From: JBDNJM01 sp041687755
Lineage (GTDB): Bacteria; Planctomycetota; UBA1135; GCA-002686595
Length of the DNA stretch: 64,000 nucleotides
Direction of reading: 5' to 3'
NCBI GenBank assembly: GCA_041687755.1
Contig: JBDNJM010000162.1
Span: forward strand, 1-64,000
In this document: piece after piece, positions 37,195 to 51,491 of the stretch
Layout: the number at the start of each line of letters is the position of its first letter
Numbering within the stretch: position 1 is the stretch's first letter
Translations under genes and position numbers: made by a program
Notes under the pieces: generated by a model
The model's input: only the letters and a program-made list of their open reading frames with translations
What the model was told of the DNA's origin: nothing
The model's database searches: none

Positions 37195-37632
37195 CTAGTT
37201 GCCGAGGCCCTTCATGAGCTCGGGCAGGCTGGTCAGGATGTCCTTGGCGCGGGTGAGCAGGTCGCCCATGCCGTCCATGCCGCCGTCCTTGAGCTTCGTG
37301 AGCAGGGCGGGGATCTCGTCCTTGTACTCCATGAGGGTGCTGAGCTTGTCCTTCATGGCGTCGCCCATGTCGGGCGTCTTCTCTTTGATGGCCTCGATGG
37401 CGCTCGCGATCATCGGCTGAACTTCGCTCAGCTTCTCGACGAGGCCGTCCTTGCCGAGGCTCGCGACGTCGCCGAGCGACTCGCTCAGGTTGCCGGCCAT
37501 CTCGCCGATCGAGCCAGCGGCGTTCTTGGCGGAGCCCATCGCGGAGTCGGCGGCGTTCGCGACGTCCTCACTGCTGCAGGCGACGGGGAGGAGGAGCAGG
37601 GGGAAAGCCAGAAGTGAGGCAGTGATCTTCAT
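37195..37632 (-). CDS. Small lipoprotein of unknown function
   Basis: A 145-residue lipoprotein: MKITASLLAFPLLLLPVAC with Cys19 lipidated. The mature part is low-complexity, Ala/Ser/Met/Lys-rich and predicted helical (NAADSAMGSAKNAAGSIGEM, AIEAIKEKTPDMGDAMKDK), with a possible amphipathic or coiled-coil character. The ATG at 37632 is the only start giving a lipobox near the N-terminus. It stands alone between the exporter and the polyketide synthase on the same strand. No family is recognised. Confidence 0.82.
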   Translation of the reverse strand: MKITASLLAFPLLLLPVACSSEDVANAADSAMGSAKNAAGSIGEMAGNLSESLGDVASLGKDGLVEKLSEVQPMIASAIEAIKEKTPDMGDAMKDKLSTLMEYKDEIPALLTKLKDGGMDGMGDLLTRAKDILTSLPELMKGLGN

Positions 37633-37884
37633 TTGAATCGTATGGGTGTCCGTCCGTGGGGGATTGGAAACACCAGCATACCCCTGGATTCGCGCACGAT
37701 TCGGCCTGGCCTGTGATTCTGCGCAGCCCCACAGGTGGGAAATGATGCCTTTACGACGCACTTGGCTCGTGTTTGGGGGGGATTGCCCATGCATGCCAGC
37801 GAGGCCGAGGGAGCGTTCCGGGCCGAGGTCGGCGACGCCTGCCCTGCAGCCGCTGTTCGGGTCCCCGCTCGAATCCCTGCGCCG

Positions 37885-40800
37885 TCAGCCGGTGCGCTCG
37901 AGGGCGCTGGCGCCGCCCAGCCGGGACTCGGCGGCGTCGAGCACCTCGCGCAGCAGGCCGGCGAGGGTCCGGACGTGGGGCTCGAGCACCATCGAGTCGT
38001 GGTCGCCGGGCACCTCGTGGACCTCGAGCCGGTCGGTCGTGACGAGGCCCTTCCGGGCCCAGCCGTTGTCCTCGCAGATCACCTCGCGGAACTCGTTCAG
38101 CAGGCGCCCGTCGGGCATGCGGTATTCGACGGGCAGCTCGGGCCGGAACAGCACGAGTTCGCCGGAGTAGTTCTGGATGTCGTAGAGCTCGAGCGCCGAG
38201 CGGAACGCGGCCTCGATGATCTCGTTGTGGAACTTGCCCTGTTCGGCGGCCTGGGGGCCGTGCTTCTTAGCGTGCCGCTGCTCCAGCTCCCACGCGACGC
38301 GGTTCTTGACCCAGTCGGTGAGGTAGGCCGGGCCGGCCTTCTTGATGCGCTGCAGATGCACGCGCAGCTTGTCCTGCCCTGTGATCGGGTCGCGCGAGGG
38401 CAGCGGCGTGTCGAGCAGGATCAGGGCAGCGACTTCTTGGCCATCGCGTTCGAGCTGCTGAGCCATCTCGTAGGCGGTGATGCCGCCGCCCGAGAAGCCG
38501 CCGAGCAGGTAGGGGCCCTCGGGCTGCACCGTGCGCAGCTCCTCGAGGTAGTCCGAGGCCGCCTCCTCGAAGGTGCGGTGCGGCTCGAGCTCGCCGTAGA
38601 GCCCGCGGGCCTGCAGGCCGAAGAACGGGCGGTCCGCGCCGACGAGGGACGCGAGGTGGCGCAGGTTCATCACGTTGCCGAACATCCCGGCGACGAGGAA
38701 GAACGGCGTCTTGCTGCCGCTGCCGCCCTGGCCGGGGTGCATCGGAACGAGGTGCGTGAAGCGGCGCTCGGGTCGCGCGGAGCGCTCGGAACCGACGTCG
38801 GCGCCGACGTGCTCGCGGATGCGGTCGGCGCAGGCGGCGATCGTGGGGGCCTCGAACAGCACGGAGATCGGGTAGTCCACCTCGTAGGTCTTCTTGACCT
38901 TGGCGAACAGGCGCACCGCGATCAGCGAGTGACCGCCGAGGTCGAAGAACGAGTCCTCGACGCCGATCTGGTCCACGCCGAGCAGCTCCTGCCAGAAGCC
39001 CTGGAGCGTGCGCTCGATCTCGTCGCGGGGCTCGATGAAGTCGCTGGACAGGTTGGAGGGGCGTTCGAAGCGCGCGCCGCCGCTGCTCGGGCGGTCTTCG
39101 ATGCTCGCGAGCCGCGCCTCCTCGGTCAGGGCGTCCACGTCCATCGAACTGACGATGACCTGGCCGCGCGCGCCCTCCGAGAGCAGCCGCATCAGGGCGC
39201 GCGTGCCTTCCTCGGTGCGGATGCCGAACGCCAGCCGCTCGCGCAGCCTGCGCTCCGAGGCGGACAGGCGGACTTCGGCCGGGCTCTGGCCGGTGCGGTC
39301 CAGCTCCATCTCCGCGGGCGTCGGCTCCGGCGCCAAGGCGAGGTCGGGGACCGCGCCCAGGTGCTTGATCGTGAAGCCGCTGGCGGTGAACAGCACCTCA
39401 CCCGAGGGCCGTGCGAGGGTCAAATCGAAGCTGGCGAACTCGGCACCGGCGCTGGCCGGGACCAGGCGTGCGTGGGCGACGACGTGGAGTCCGAGGGGGC
39501 CGTGGAACTCGGCGCGGTCGTACTTGACCGGGACCCACAGGCCTTGGGCAGCGTCGTACTTGGGGATCAGCTCCATAGCGAACCCGGTCGCGAGGTCGAG
39601 CAGGCCCGGATGCAGCTCGTAGTGCTCGAGATCGGACTCGAAGCGGCGCGGCAGCTCCAGGCGGGCGATGGCTTCGCCCTCGCCGTAGCGCACCTCGCGC
39701 AGCACGCGCCAGCGGGGGCCGAAGCGCAGGTGCTGCTCCTGGCCCGTCGCGATGCCCTCAGGGGTGGGCCCCAGGTGGCGGCCCTTGCAGCGCGCTTCGA
39801 TCGCCTCTACGTCGAGCTTCGGCAGGGCCTCGGGGGCGCGCAGGTGCAGGCTGCACTCGGCATGGCGCTCGTATCCCTGGCGCCCGTCGGCGAGGGCGGT
39901 GCGACCGAACACGCTGAACTCGAAGCCGCGGTCCGACGGCTGCAGGCGCACGCGCACGCGGCGAGAGGAGTCCTCGGCGCAGTAGAGCGCGCGCAGGAAG
40001 TACAGGTCTTGAACGGCGAAGGTTCCGAGCTCGCCAATTTCGGCGAGGGCGATACGCGCGAGCTGCAGGAAGCCCGTGCCCGGCACCAGCGCCTGTCCGC
40101 GGGCGGTGCGGTGCTCGTCGAGCATCCAGACCGAGTCCGCCGACCACTCGCCCTCGAGCTGCCTGGTGCCGTCGCTCAGGCGCGTCAGCGATTCGAAGGC
40201 CGGGTGCTGGGCGTCGCGCGAATCGACCTCGCGACGTCGCTCGGCGGGGGCGTCCTCGGCCTTGGCGGCCCGCGCTCCCATGCCGACTTCGTCCCATAGG
40301 CCCCAGGCTAGGCTCAGGTCGCAACGTTTGGTTCCCTTGCGCTTCGCGCGCTTGGCGAAGGCGTCGAGGAATGCGTTGGCGGCCACGTAGTCCACCTGCC
40401 CGGCCGGGGCGACGTGCACGCTGGTCGAAGAGAAGGCGACGAAGAAGTCGAGGTCCAGCCCCGACAGCACCTGATCGAGGACCAGGGTGCCGTGGATCTT
40501 CGGGGCGAAGACCTCTTCGACCTCGTTCTGTTGGCGGCCCTGGATCGGACCGTCGCGCAGGACTCCGGCCGCGTGGATCACGCCGTTGAGTTCCCCGTGG
40601 ACCTCGACGGCGCTCGCGACGGCGCGCTCCATCTGGCCTTCGTTGGTGACGTCGGCGCTCACGACCAGAACCTTGGCGCCGGCCTGTTCGAGGTCGAGCA
40701 CCTTCGCGATACGGCGCGAGACCGGGTCGTTGGTGCCGTGGTTTTCGAGCCAAGCTGTCCAGGCGTCGCGCGCGGGTAGGTCGCGCCGCGCGAGCAGGGT

Positions 40801-43800
40801 CAGGCGCGTTCCGGGGCGTTCGGCGAGGGACCGCGCGATCGCCAGACCGATGCCGCCTAGCCCGCCGGTGATCAGGTACGAACCGCCGTCGCGCAGCAGC
40901 GTTTGCAGAGCCTCGGGCGCGCGGCGCCGCTCGATTTCGAGGGCGTAGCGCTGGCCGTCGCGCCAGGCGGCGGTGAGCGTCTCGCTGGCGTCGCCAGGCT
41001 CGGCAGTGAGTTCGCGCCACAGGTCGTCGGCGACCCGCTCGACGTGGGCGTCGTGGGTCTTCGTGCGCGCGAGCAGGCCCTTCGGCCGATCGGGCAGGTC
41101 CACGTCGACGGCCGTCACCGCGAAGCCGGAGTACTCGCGCGGGATCACGCGGGTCGGGCCGAACACGGTGGCCTTGTCGGGGTGCAGGACGCCCTCGTCG
41201 TGCACGCTGACCGTGCCGTTGGTCGCGCAGAACAGCTCCAGGCCCTCCGTGCGGTCCTCGCTGCCGAGGCCCTGGGCCAGGTAGAACAGGCTGTAGAAGC
41301 CGCGCTCCTGGTTGCGGTGGAAGAAGCTCGAGCCGGGCCGGAACGAGCGGTCGTCGGTCAGCAGCCACAGGTGCGCGATGCGGTCGGGCGTCTTGCCGTG
41401 GGCGACCAGTTCACGCACGAGGCGCTCGTAGCCCTCGCCCCCGTGCTCCGGTGCGAGCGCGAAGCTCTCCGGGCCCAGTTGATTGAAGGCGTCGCCTTCG
41501 GAGACGGTGACGACCTCGCTGCCGGACTCGCGCAGGCGGTTCACCAGGCGGCGGCCGACGCCCGTGGAATCCATGAACACGAGCCAGCGCGGCGGCGCCT
41601 CGCCCGCGTTGCGGCGGCGCGGCTCCGCGCGGCGCCAGACGGGCTCGAACAGCCAGTCCTCTTGGCGGCTGAGCTTCGAGATGCGCGGAGCGCTCGATTC
41701 GGCGACCTTGGGCCGGCCGGGCTCGATCCAGTAGCGCTTGCGCTGGAAGGCGTAGGTCGGAAGCCGCAGGGTGACGCGCTCGGAGGCGTCGTGCAGTTGC
41801 TCCAGATCGATCGGAACGCCCAACGCCCAGAGCCGGCCCGCAGCACCCAGGAAGGCGGCGCGATCGTCCACGGCTTCCTCTGCGTGGCGCAGGCTGGGCA
41901 GGGCTTCGCCGCGGCCGCGCAGGGCGGGCTGTTGGCGGGCGAGCGAGCTGAGCGTCTTGCCGGGGCCGACCTCGAGCAGCACGCGGCCGGGCTCCTCGAG
42001 CAGCTTCGCGACGCCATCGGAGAAGCGCACGGTGCTGCGCAGGTGGCGCGTCCAGTACTTGGCCGACGTGGCCTCCTCAGTCGTAATCCAGTCGCCGGTC
42101 ACGTTGCTGATGAACGGGATCTTGGGCGCGGAGAGCGTCAGCGTCTCAAGGTGCGCGTGGAACTCGGCCAGGATCGGCTCGAGCATGCGGCTATGGGCGG
42201 CGATTTGGATCGCGATGTGCTGGACCTCGATGCCGCGCGTCGCCAGGCGTTGCTCGAGTTCATCGAGGGCGGCGAGCGAGCCCGACGCCACGCACAGCTC
42301 CGGCCCGTTGATCGTGGCGAGGTCGCAGTCCTGACCCAGGAGCGGGCGCAGCTGATCGGCGGCGAGCGATATGGAGAGCATGCCGCCGCGCGGGACGCGC
42401 TCGAACAACTCGCCGCGCAGGCTGATCAAGCCGAGTGCGTCCTCGTAGCCGAGGACGCCGGCGATGCAGGCCGCGGTGTTCTCGCCGAGGGAGTGGCCGA
42501 TCAGCGCGTCGGGTTCGACGCCGCGGCGCTTCCAGGCGCTGGCCAGCGCGTGCTCGATGATGAACAGGGCCGGCAGCTGCAGCGAGGGGCGCGTCAGTTC
42601 GGCGGCGGCCTTCTCAGCGGTGGCGGCGTCGTCGCTGGTGGGGAACAGCAGCGGGCGCAGGTCGTGCCCGCGGCTGGCCATGAAGGCGTCGAAGCCGCGC
42701 TCGAGGTCGGCACGGAAGGCGGCGTCGCGCTCGTACAGGTCGCGCACCATGCCGGGGTGCTGGGCGCCGCCGCCGGGCAGCAGGAACACGACGGAGGGCT
42801 CTGCCGACAGCCGGCTGTGCGTAAATACGCGCCGCGGATCGTTGCCGCGCAGAAGTTCGATGGCCTCGGCGCGGCTGGTGGCGGCGACCACGCGGCCCTG
42901 GGCGAAACGCGCGCGGGTGGTCAGCAGCGACCAGGCCACGTCGGCGGTCGAGTCTCCCGGGCGGCGCTCGAGGTGCTCGGCGATGCGGGCGGCCCCGTCG
43001 TCCAGGGCGCCCTTCGACTTCGCGCTGAGCACGTAGAGCTGCAGCTCGTCGTCGGTTTCAGAGCGACTCACCGGGGCGGCCGGCGGCTCCTCTAGCACGA
43101 TGTGGGCGTTCGTCCCGCCGACGCCAAGGCTTGTGACGCCGGCCATCCGCGGGCGGTCGCCCTCGACCTTCCAGGGGCGCAGCGCCGCGTTCACGAAGAA
43201 CGGCGTGCGCTCGAAGTCGATCTCGGGATTGGCCTTGTCGTAGTGCAGGCTGGGCGGGATCTCGGCGTTGCGCAGGGCGAGCGCGACCTTGATCAGGCTG
43301 GCGCCGCCGGCGGCCGTGTCGAGGTGCCCGATGTTGCCCTTCACCGAGCCGATCGCGCAGAAGCCGCTGCGGTCCGTGGACTGGCGGAAGGCCTCGGTCA
43401 GGCCGGAGATCTCGATCGGGTCGCCGATCGGCGTGCCGGTGCCGTGGCACTCGACGTACCCGATGTCGTCGGGCTCGACGCCCGCGACGCCGAGCGCTTC
43501 GCTGATCGCCTTGGCCTGGCCGTCCACGTCCGGCGCGAGGTAGTTGCCCTTGTTGCCGCCGTCGTTGTTGACCGCGCTGCCGCGCACGACGGCGTAGATG
43601 CGGTCCTTGTCCGCGATGGCGTCCTCTAGCCGGCGCAGGGCGACGACGACGGCACCCGAACCGAACACGGTGCCCTTTGAGCGGTGGTCGAACGCGCGCA
43701 CCTCGCCGTCGGGGGAGAGGATTTCGTTCTCCTTGTACAGATAGCCCTGCGCATGGGGCAGCTCGATCGTCGAGCCGCCTGCAAGGGCCATATCGCACTC

Positions 43801-44418
43801 GCGGCTGAGCAAGCTCTGCACGGCGAGGTGCACGGCGACAAGGCTCGTGGAGCAGGCGGTCTGGACGTTGACGCTCGGGCCCTGGAGGTTGAACGTGTAG
43901 CTGACGCGGGTGGACAGGAAGTCCTTGTCGTTGCCGGTGTGGCGCAGCAGGAACAGGCCGACCTCGTCGACGAGCTCCTGGTTGGATAGGATGTTGAACG
44001 CGAAGTACGCGCCCATGCCGCAGCCGCCGAATACGCCGATCGGTCCCTCGAAGCGCTCGGGCGGGTGCCCGGCGTCCTCGAGCGCCTCCCAGGAGCACTC
44101 CAAGAAGTGCCGGTGCTGGGGATCCATGATCGCGGCGTCCTTCGGGCTCAGCCCAAAGAAGTCCGCGTCGAACGACTCCATGTTCGCCAGCGGTGCGCCG
44201 CGCCGAACGTAGTTCGGGTGGCTGAGCAGCTCGGGCGACACGCCGGCCGCGATCAGCTCCTCCTCCGAGTAGGTGCGGATTGACTCGGTGCCCGAGCGCA
44301 GGTTCTCCCAGAACTCCTCCGCCGACTCCGCCCCCGGCAGATGGCAGCCGATGCCCACGATGGCGACGTCGATGCCGTCGTCGAGGGGCTCTTCAGGGGG
44401 GTCGGGCGAGGGGCTCAT
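37885..44418 (-). CDS. Type I polyketide synthase, KS-AT-KR-DH-ACP-TE
   Basis: A 2177-residue synthase. KS about 15-445: Cys189 in TACSTS, His325 in ECHGTGT, His365 in GNIGH. AT about 540-840: GHSLGE with Ser643; the selectivity position reads AAHS (739-743), not HAFH or YASH, so the extender is unassigned, malonyl being most likely. KR about 930-1375: GGLGGIG, Ser1330-1332, Tyr1344, Asn1348. DH about 1400-1690: His1436 in LDEHR with VPGTGFLQ, Asp1608 in HPGLLD. ACP about 1800-1865: Ser1831 in LGGHS. TE about 1900-2165: Ser1976 in GGFSGG. All catalytic residues are present; there is no ER. KR lies before DH, unlike standard modules. It is 183 bases downstream of the NRPS gene. Confidence 0.95.
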   Translation of the reverse strand: MSPSPDPPEEPLDDGIDVAIVGIGCHLPGAESAEEFWENLRSGTESIRTYSEEELIAAGVSPELLSHPNYVRRGAPLANMESFDADFFGLSPKDAAIMDPQHRHFLECSWEALEDAGHPPERFEGPIGVFGGCGMGAYFAFNILSNQELVDEVGLFLLRHTGNDKDFLSTRVSYTFNLQGPSVNVQTACSTSLVAVHLAVQSLLSRECDMALAGGSTIELPHAQGYLYKENEILSPDGEVRAFDHRSKGTVFGSGAVVVALRRLEDAIADKDRIYAVVRGSAVNNDGGNKGNYLAPDVDGQAKAISEALGVAGVEPDDIGYVECHGTGTPIGDPIEISGLTEAFRQSTDRSGFCAIGSVKGNIGHLDTAAGGASLIKVALALRNAEIPPSLHYDKANPEIDFERTPFFVNAALRPWKVEGDRPRMAGVTSLGVGGTNAHIVLEEPPAAPVSRSETDDELQLYVLSAKSKGALDDGAARIAEHLERRPGDSTADVAWSLLTTRARFAQGRVVAATSRAEAIELLRGNDPRRVFTHSRLSAEPSVVFLLPGGGAQHPGMVRDLYERDAAFRADLERGFDAFMASRGHDLRPLLFPTSDDAATAEKAAAELTRPSLQLPALFIIEHALASAWKRRGVEPDALIGHSLGENTAACIAGVLGYEDALGLISLRGELFERVPRGGMLSISLAADQLRPLLGQDCDLATINGPELCVASGSLAALDELEQRLATRGIEVQHIAIQIAAHSRMLEPILAEFHAHLETLTLSAPKIPFISNVTGDWITTEEATSAKYWTRHLRSTVRFSDGVAKLLEEPGRVLLEVGPGKTLSSLARQQPALRGRGEALPSLRHAEEAVDDRAAFLGAAGRLWALGVPIDLEQLHDASERVTLRLPTYAFQRKRYWIEPGRPKVAESSAPRISKLSRQEDWLFEPVWRRAEPRRRNAGEAPPRWLVFMDSTGVGRRLVNRLRESGSEVVTVSEGDAFNQLGPESFALAPEHGGEGYERLVRELVAHGKTPDRIAHLWLLTDDRSFRPGSSFFHRNQERGFYSLFYLAQGLGSEDRTEGLELFCATNGTVSVHDEGVLHPDKATVFGPTRVIPREYSGFAVTAVDVDLPDRPKGLLARTKTHDAHVERVADDLWRELTAEPGDASETLTAAWRDGQRYALEIERRRAPEALQTLLRDGGSYLITGGLGGIGLAIARSLAERPGTRLTLLARRDLPARDAWTAWLENHGTNDPVSRRIAKVLDLEQAGAKVLVVSADVTNEGQMERAVASAVEVHGELNGVIHAAGVLRDGPIQGRQQNEVEEVFAPKIHGTLVLDQVLSGLDLDFFVAFSSTSVHVAPAGQVDYVAANAFLDAFAKRAKRKGTKRCDLSLAWGLWDEVGMGARAAKAEDAPAERRREVDSRDAQHPAFESLTRLSDGTRQLEGEWSADSVWMLDEHRTARGQALVPGTGFLQLARIALAEIGELGTFAVQDLYFLRALYCAEDSSRRVRVRLQPSDRGFEFSVFGRTALADGRQGYERHAECSLHLRAPEALPKLDVEAIEARCKGRHLGPTPEGIATGQEQHLRFGPRWRVLREVRYGEGEAIARLELPRRFESDLEHYELHPGLLDLATGFAMELIPKYDAAQGLWVPVKYDRAEFHGPLGLHVVAHARLVPASAGAEFASFDLTLARPSGEVLFTASGFTIKHLGAVPDLALAPEPTPAEMELDRTGQSPAEVRLSASERRLRERLAFGIRTEEGTRALMRLLSEGARGQVIVSSMDVDALTEEARLASIEDRPSSGGARFERPSNLSSDFIEPRDEIERTLQGFWQELLGVDQIGVEDSFFDLGGHSLIAVRLFAKVKKTYEVDYPISVLFEAPTIAACADRIREHVGADVGSERSARPERRFTHLVPMHPGQGGSGSKTPFFLVAGMFGNVMNLRHLASLVGADRPFFGLQARGLYGELEPHRTFEEAASDYLEELRTVQPEGPYLLGGFSGGGITAYEMAQQLERDGQEVAALILLDTPLPSRDPITGQDKLRVHLQRIKKAGPAYLTDWVKNRVAWELEQRHAKKHGPQAAEQGKFHNEIIEAAFRSALELYDIQNYSGELVLFRPELPVEYRMPDGRLLNEFREVICEDNGWARKGLVTTDRLEVHEVPGDHDSMVLEPHVRTLAGLLREVLDAAESRLGGASALERTG

Positions 44419-44601
44419 GGGGTCCGGACAGTGGGGCGGGGCCAGGGGGGCTGGCCGCTTGGCGGCGAGGTCTCGGCTGTTGGGGGCCGCCGGGGGCAGT
44501 GGGGGCGGAAGCGCCGGGAGCAGTGGGGCTAGAAGCGCTGGGTCGTGGGGCTGGAGGAGCTGGGGCCAGTGCGGCTGGGGCGGACCGAGCTGGGCGAGAA
44601 A

Positions 44602-49278
<4,677 letters not shown>

Positions 49279-49643
49279 GGGCGGGGTTCCGCTGGGGCGC
49301 GGCGGGGGTTGGAGGGATATCCCGACCCTGAGGCGGGCCGGAGGTCATCTCTTTTCGGCAGGAGGGGGGGGAGGACCCGAGCCGAGTTCGCTTCGCGCGA
49401 CCCTGAGAGCCGGGCGGGCGACGGCGCCCTTGGTGCCCGGGTCGGTCTCCGCAAGGGACTTTCGCGGGGATCGCGACCCCGCAGACTAGCCAGGGGTCAC
49501 GCCACCGGCAACGCGTGCCGTAAACCCCTGCCCAGCCGAGGCTTCCTGGCGTGGGGTGGATCGTGGACCACGCGCCGCACAGAGGCGCGGTCCTAGGGGC
49601 GCTGCAGGGCCTGCCTCGGGCTGTGAGAGCTTTGGAAGTCCTT
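49279..49643. other. Upstream region of the NRPS-PKS operon
   Basis: No gene is recognised. It should hold the promoter for the leftward NRPS gene. It contains a run of eight G near 49364-49371 and GC-rich low-complexity sequence; no clear operator was found. Confidence 0.45.
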
Positions 49644-49806
49644 GGCTAGCAGGTATCCGACACAAATCGCCCGTTTACGGCCGGTCAGACGCAAATCCCC
49701 CGCTTCCGACTCGACTGCTGCCTCAGAGGCAGCAGTCGAGTCGGAAGCGGGGGATTTGCGTCTGACCGGCCGTAAACGGGCGATTTGTGTCGGATACCTG
49801 CTAGCC
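49644..49806. repeat. 163-bp near-perfect palindrome: 81-bp arms, one-base centre
   Basis: Bases 49644-49724 are the exact reverse complement of 49726-49806, with A49725 between them and no mismatch in 81 bp. Outside the arms pairing stops at once (T49643 against G49807). Each arm carries two related blocks, GACACAAATCGCCCGTTT and GACGCAAATCCCCCGCTT, so the motif appears four times. The right end is 2 bases past the fliD stop (49809-49811). As RNA it would be an 81-bp duplex. Perfect palindromes this long with almost no spacer are unstable in most bacteria, so a fold-back assembly artefact must be considered along with a mobile or terminator element. Confidence 0.97.
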
Positions 49807-49808
49807 GA

Positions 49809-51491
49809 TCAGGCGGAGACGTCCAGGTTGAGTCCGACCAGGTCCTGATCGGAGAACAGGGACTGCAGCAGCTCGGTGTTCTCGTCGAGCGCGGTACCCA
49901 GGGTCGCGATCAGCCCGTCCTCGCCCTCGTCGGAGCGCGTGGAGTACAGCAGCGCCGCCAAGTTGCCGGGGTCGTCGCGGAGGGCGCTAGCGAGTCCGGA
50001 GCTGGAAACTTCCAGGCTGTCGGTGCCCTCTTTGGGGCGTCGCAGAGTGATTCCCAGGCCCGAGCGCAGGTCGCCGCCACCGGTCTTGTCGAGCACGTTC
50101 TTGAAGCCGTTCGCGACGCCCTGGGCGAGCTTGGAGCGGATCGTGTTGATCGAGGCGGCGCCGAAGCCGGTGACTTCCGTCGCGAGCAGGTCGTTGAATG
50201 CTTCCTCCAGCTCGGCGAGATTGCGACGCAGGCCGTCGCGGTCGCGGAACACCGTTTTCGAGCCCTTGGCCTCGGTCGTGCCCGAGTCGCTCGAGAGGCC
50301 GAGCACTTCGAACAGGCCGGTCTCGCCGCTGTCCAGCTCGAGTGCGCCGGAGTCGCTGGAGATCGAGATCGTCGACGAGTCCTCGTCGAGGGACGCGCTC
50401 ACGCCGGCGCCGGAGTCGTTGATCTGTTCGACCAGCGCACCGAGCGTGTCCGTCGTGATGTCGAGGTCGAACGCAACGCCGTTGACCGTGAAGCTTCCGC
50501 TGCGGACGGCGGCGAGGGGGGTGATGTCTTCGATCGGCTTGTCGGCGTCGGAGTCGGTGCCGGGCGTCGGTGTTGCGCCGCTGAGCTTGGCCGCGTCGAA
50601 GAAGCCGCTGGAGTCGCTGCCGAGGGCGATGGCGCCGTTGGATCCAGGCTCCTGCGCGGTCAACGAGAAGATGTCCGAGTCGGCGTCGAAGGTGGCCGTG
50701 ACGCCCGCGCCGGACGCGCTGATCTTAGCTGCGACGCTGTTCAGGGAGTCGTTGGCCAGGACGGCGATCGAGACACCGTTGAGCGTGAGGGAGCCGGCGC
50801 TGACCGCCTGCCCCTCGTCGAAGCCGGGATCGCCGCCGCTGCCGTCGAAGGCGCCGTCGCCTGCGGCGCTGAACGCGAGGTTGTCGAACACGTCAATCTC
50901 GAAGGAGTCGCCGCTCTCGACAGACCCGCCGCCCAGAGCGACCTCGAGGCCGCCGGCCGTGGACTGGGGGGTGTTGGTCTGGCCTATGCCGACGGAAAAG
51001 GTGTCGACCTCGGTGCCGTTGCCGTCGGTGACGCTGAACGTGACGGCGGTCAGGCCGACGACTCCACCGTTCTGGGCTGTGACCGTCAGAGTGTCTGTTC
51101 CGAGCGACCCGTCGTAGGTGCCGCTAACGGCGGGGTCGCTCGAGGAGCTGCCAGCGAAGCTCGGATCGGTCGGAGAGAAGTCCGTGGACTTCGTGTTCAC
51201 CTCTTCAACCGAGGCGAGCACGGTCGACGTCGTCTCGAAGTTGAGCGAAAGGCTGGACGCGGACTGGCCGGTGCTCAGCTTGCCGGCCGTGGACGTGCGG
51301 TAGGCGCCCAGACCGATCTCGAGCTTGCGCTGGGCGTCCTGCAGCCGGCCGAAGGCCTTGGCGAACTTCAGTCGGCTGGCATCGCTCGATTCGGTTCCGC
51401 TGTTGGCGCCCGTCGAGCTCGGCGCGCCGAGGGTGACCGAGCCGAGCGCGAACTGGGGAAGGAAACTGCTGGCTGAAACTCCTGAGACCAT
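49809..51491 (-). CDS. fliD: Flagellar hook-associated protein 2 (FliD)-like filament cap
   Basis: About 560 residues from the ATG at 51491 (MVSGVSASSF); ATG at 51503 is also possible. The centre has two flagellin-IN-like blocks (SVAAKISASGAGVTATFD and LGALVEQINDSGAGVSASLD). The C-terminal FliD domain runs from AELEEAFNDLLATEV, with LRSGLGITLRR and DSLEVSSSGLASALRDDPGNLAALL, to the end. The role would be capping the growing flagellar filament outside the cell. The family N-terminus (FliD_N with long coiled coil) is not obvious, and the sequence is Ser/Gly/Asp-rich. No other flagellar gene is in view, so it is either an isolated locus of a scattered flagellar regulon or a cap-like protein of another fibre. 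Confidence 0.78.
   Translation of the reverse strand: MVSGVSASSFLPQFALGSVTLGAPSSTGANSGTESSDASRLKFAKAFGRLQDAQRKLEIGLGAYRTSTAGKLSTGQSASSLSLNFETTSTVLASVEEVNTKSTDFSPTDPSFAGSSSSDPAVSGTYDGSLGTDTLTVTAQNGGVVGLTAVTFSVTDGNGTEVDTFSVGIGQTNTPQSTAGGLEVALGGGSVESGDSFEIDVFDNLAFSAAGDGAFDGSGGDPGFDEGQAVSAGSLTLNGVSIAVLANDSLNSVAAKISASGAGVTATFDADSDIFSLTAQEPGSNGAIALGSDSSGFFDAAKLSGATPTPGTDSDADKPIEDITPLAAVRSGSFTVNGVAFDLDITTDTLGALVEQINDSGAGVSASLDEDSSTISISSDSGALELDSGETGLFEVLGLSSDSGTTEAKGSKTVFRDRDGLRRNLAELEEAFNDLLATEVTGFGAASINTIRSKLAQGVANGFKNVLDKTGGGDLRSGLGITLRRPKEGTDSLEVSSSGLASALRDDPGNLAALLYSTRSDEGEDGLIATLGTALDENTELLQSLFSDQDLVGLNLDVSA

Noticed and set aside
37735..40299. Long rightward open frame of 854 codons opposite the PKS
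   Set aside because: It is antisense to conserved KR, DH, ACP and TE domains, is Glu/Ala/Arg-rich without motifs, and reflects high-GC third positions.
40903..43095. Long rightward open frame of 730 codons opposite the PKS
   Set aside because: Antisense to the AT and KS domains; composition is the mirror of the real gene and no domain is visible.
49644..49806. Protelomerase telomere site
   Set aside because: The palindrome is far longer than known telomere-resolution sites, and no telomerase-like gene or linear-replicon marker is present.
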